Positions 14,758 through 15,489 of a DNA stretch of 15,489 nt are shown here, piece by piece; the first letter of the stretch is position 1, and the number at the start of each line of letters is the position of its first letter. Source of the DNA: Nanobdellota archaeon (GTDB lineage Archaea; Nanobdellota; Nanobdellia; Pacearchaeales; GW2011-AR1); contig JAHIWJ010000077.1 of NCBI GenBank assembly GCA_018816205.1, positions 1 to 15,489 on the forward strand, written 5' to 3'. The notes beneath the pieces were generated by a model, which was not told where the DNA came from, made no database searches, and saw nothing but the letters and a program-made list of their open reading frames with translations. The position numbers were made by a program, and so were the translations under genes.

Positions 14758-14997
14758 TTATGGTGCTTTGTCAGACGTGTGATTTTTCTTTTTCCACTTG
14801 GCGAAGAAAACTAAGTAAACTATTGGTAAAATGCCCGCGGTTCTGAAAATTAAAAGAAGAACTGCCCAGACGCCCTGTCTTAATCGCGTTGTGCGCCAGA
14901 CTGCAAAAGCCGAGAGGATAACGTCAAATGCAAAAAGCGAATACGCAATCCATCCTGGCTGACCAAGATATTCGACTAAAATAGTTTCTGCACCCAT
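14758..14997 (-). CDS. DUF5652-like small membrane protein
   Basis: 79 aa with two membrane helices, about 15-35 (WIAYSLFAFDVILSAFAVW) and 42-64. The signature near the end, VWAVLLLIFRTAGILPIVYL followed by VFFAKWKKK, fits the DUF5652 pattern (Trp, hydrophobic run, 'GILPi.Y'), known mostly from DPANN archaea and CPR bacteria. An alternative is the related PLDc_N type. A basic loop (RTTRLRQ) between helices predicts both ends outside, or a re-entrant topology, so the direction is uncertain. A TATA box at 15019-15030 supports the start. The role is unknown. Confidence 0.75.
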   Translation of the reverse strand: MGAETILVEYLGQPGWIAYSLFAFDVILSAFAVWRTTRLRQGVWAVLLLIFRTAGILPIVYLVFFAKWKKKNHTSDKAP

Positions 14998-15018
14998 GGT
15001 TCAGGAAAGAATGTGTGG

Positions 15019-15030
15019 TTTATAAAAATT
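15019..15030 (-). promoter_or_regulatory. TATA box of the DUF5652-like gene
   Basis: Minus-strand TTTTTATAAACC, centred about 27 nt before ATG 14997. Leaderless start is implied. It also lies next to the divergent promoter of the 102-aa gene. Confidence 0.6.
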
Positions 15031-15056
15031 GTTAATAACAGTTCAGTGCGATAATA

Positions 15057-15067
15057 TTTTTAAATTA
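15057..15067 (+). promoter_or_regulatory. TATA-like promoter of the 102-aa gene
   Basis: TTTTTAAATTA centred about 24 nt before ATG 15086. It supports that start over the upstream in-frame start at 15029, which would lie before the promoter. Confidence 0.5.
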
Positions 15068-15085
15068 ATAATATCATTCAAGATT

Positions 15086-15394
15086 ATGAAAAGATCTAAG
15101 GCTTTTTGTCAGAAGTTGGCCGGTCAAATTACGCCAGATGTTCCGTTGGTGGATGCTGAAAGAACCGTGGTAACAGAAGTTGAAGCGACTAGATATTACT
15201 TGAGGGATACACATCCTGTAACGGGGCCTTCTTACGGTCGTGACAACGAGCCAAGATCGGGTGTTCGTCATTGGACGCAAGAACAGGTTGTGGAACATCA
15301 TATGCGAACTTATCTTGCTGCAATGGACAGGTATCTGGCGAAATATGCATCCGAATTTCATCAAAGAATGGATAGGACAATAGTGGGGAATTAG
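15086..15394 (+). CDS. Hypothetical 102-aa Arg-rich protein
   Basis: Not recognised. Starts MKRSKAFCQKLAGQ and ends in a helix (about 68-98: EQVVEHHMRTYLAAMDRYLA, then KYASEFHQRMDR). The middle (about 38-66) is polar with Tyr, Arg and Pro. It has 11 Arg and 4 Lys, one Cys, no membrane helix. The frame stays open to an earlier start at 15029, but the added residues overlap the promoter region and look hydrophobic and unlike a natural N-terminus. The gene has a leaderless-type promoter and is divergent from the DUF5652-like gene. No partner is evident on the plus strand before the window ends. Confidence 0.7.
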   Translation: MKRSKAFCQKLAGQITPDVPLVDAERTVVTEVEATRYYLRDTHPVTGPSYGRDNEPRSGVRHWTQEQVVEHHMRTYLAAMDRYLAKYASEFHQRMDRTIVGN

Positions 15395-15489
15395 TAGACT
15401 GAAAGTTTTCTTCGCGATTACCCGAACTCACAATTTGTTACTTGAAAAGTAAGAAAATTTATTTTGAAAAATTTAGCGACGATAAAAAA

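Noticed and set aside
15395..15489. Gene or promoter at the right edge
   Set aside because: The last 95 nt are AT-rich with no ORF of note. AT-rich runs near 15447-15475 could be promoter-like, but no start codon follows within the window.

Overview
This is archaeal DNA, most likely from a DPANN lineage in the Woesearchaeales/Pacearchaeales sphere. The archaeal signs are the uS13, uS4 and L21e ribosomal proteins, RNA polymerase subunit F (Rpb4-like) and DUF655. Most transcription units also start with a TATA-like box centred about 26 nt before the ATG, which implies leaderless mRNAs. The DPANN assignment is inference: it rests on a small zinc-ribbon protein, a DUF5652-like membrane protein, a short multi-pass membrane protein and the many short orphan genes. 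The window also carries a bacterial-type (group I) groES/groEL pair, which is patchy among archaea.

Layout. (1) 1-3650, minus strand: an information-processing operon read right to left: L21e, rpoF, DUF655, uS13, uS4, and the first codons of a next gene (probably uS11). A small gene of unknown family sits in every gap between the conserved genes, giving L21e-[77 aa]-rpoF-[54 aa, weakest]-DUF655-[96 aa]-S13-[107 aa]-S4-[81 aa]-next. Junctions are overlaps or gaps of 0 to 12 nt. (2) 3687-4910: a possible 69-aa orphan and a zinc-ribbon protein on the minus strand, and a divergent 105-aa orphan on the plus strand. (3) 4933-7175, minus: groES-[110-aa orphan]-groEL, again with an unknown gene coupled between two partners that are normally adjacent. 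(4) 7292-9979, minus: a type II Ca2+-like P-type ATPase. (5) 10057-11077, plus: a TPR-like two-TM protein and a four-TM small protein. (6) 11121-12654, minus: an SH3-like (DUF4926-like) small protein coupled to an acyltransferase-3 membrane enzyme with a cysteine-containing outer domain. (7) 12747-15394: an unknown 163-aa protein, a PD-(D/E)XK nuclease with a four-cysteine Fe-S signature, an unknown 214-aa protein, a DUF5652-like protein and an unknown 102-aa protein.

The main observation is the strict interleaving of housekeeping genes with unrecognised short genes. By hand count the six coupled orphans contain 44 Arg and 18 Lys. Neighbouring conserved proteins are lysine-rich: RpoF has 0 Arg and 17 Lys, GroES 2 and 14, L21e 8 and 15. 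The orphans therefore look like a separate compositional class that is co-transcribed and translationally coupled with ribosome, RNA polymerase and chaperonin genes. The free-standing unknown genes at 4562, 12747, 14726 and 15086 share the Arg-over-Lys bias. I see no CRISPR array, insertion sequence, rRNA or tRNA.
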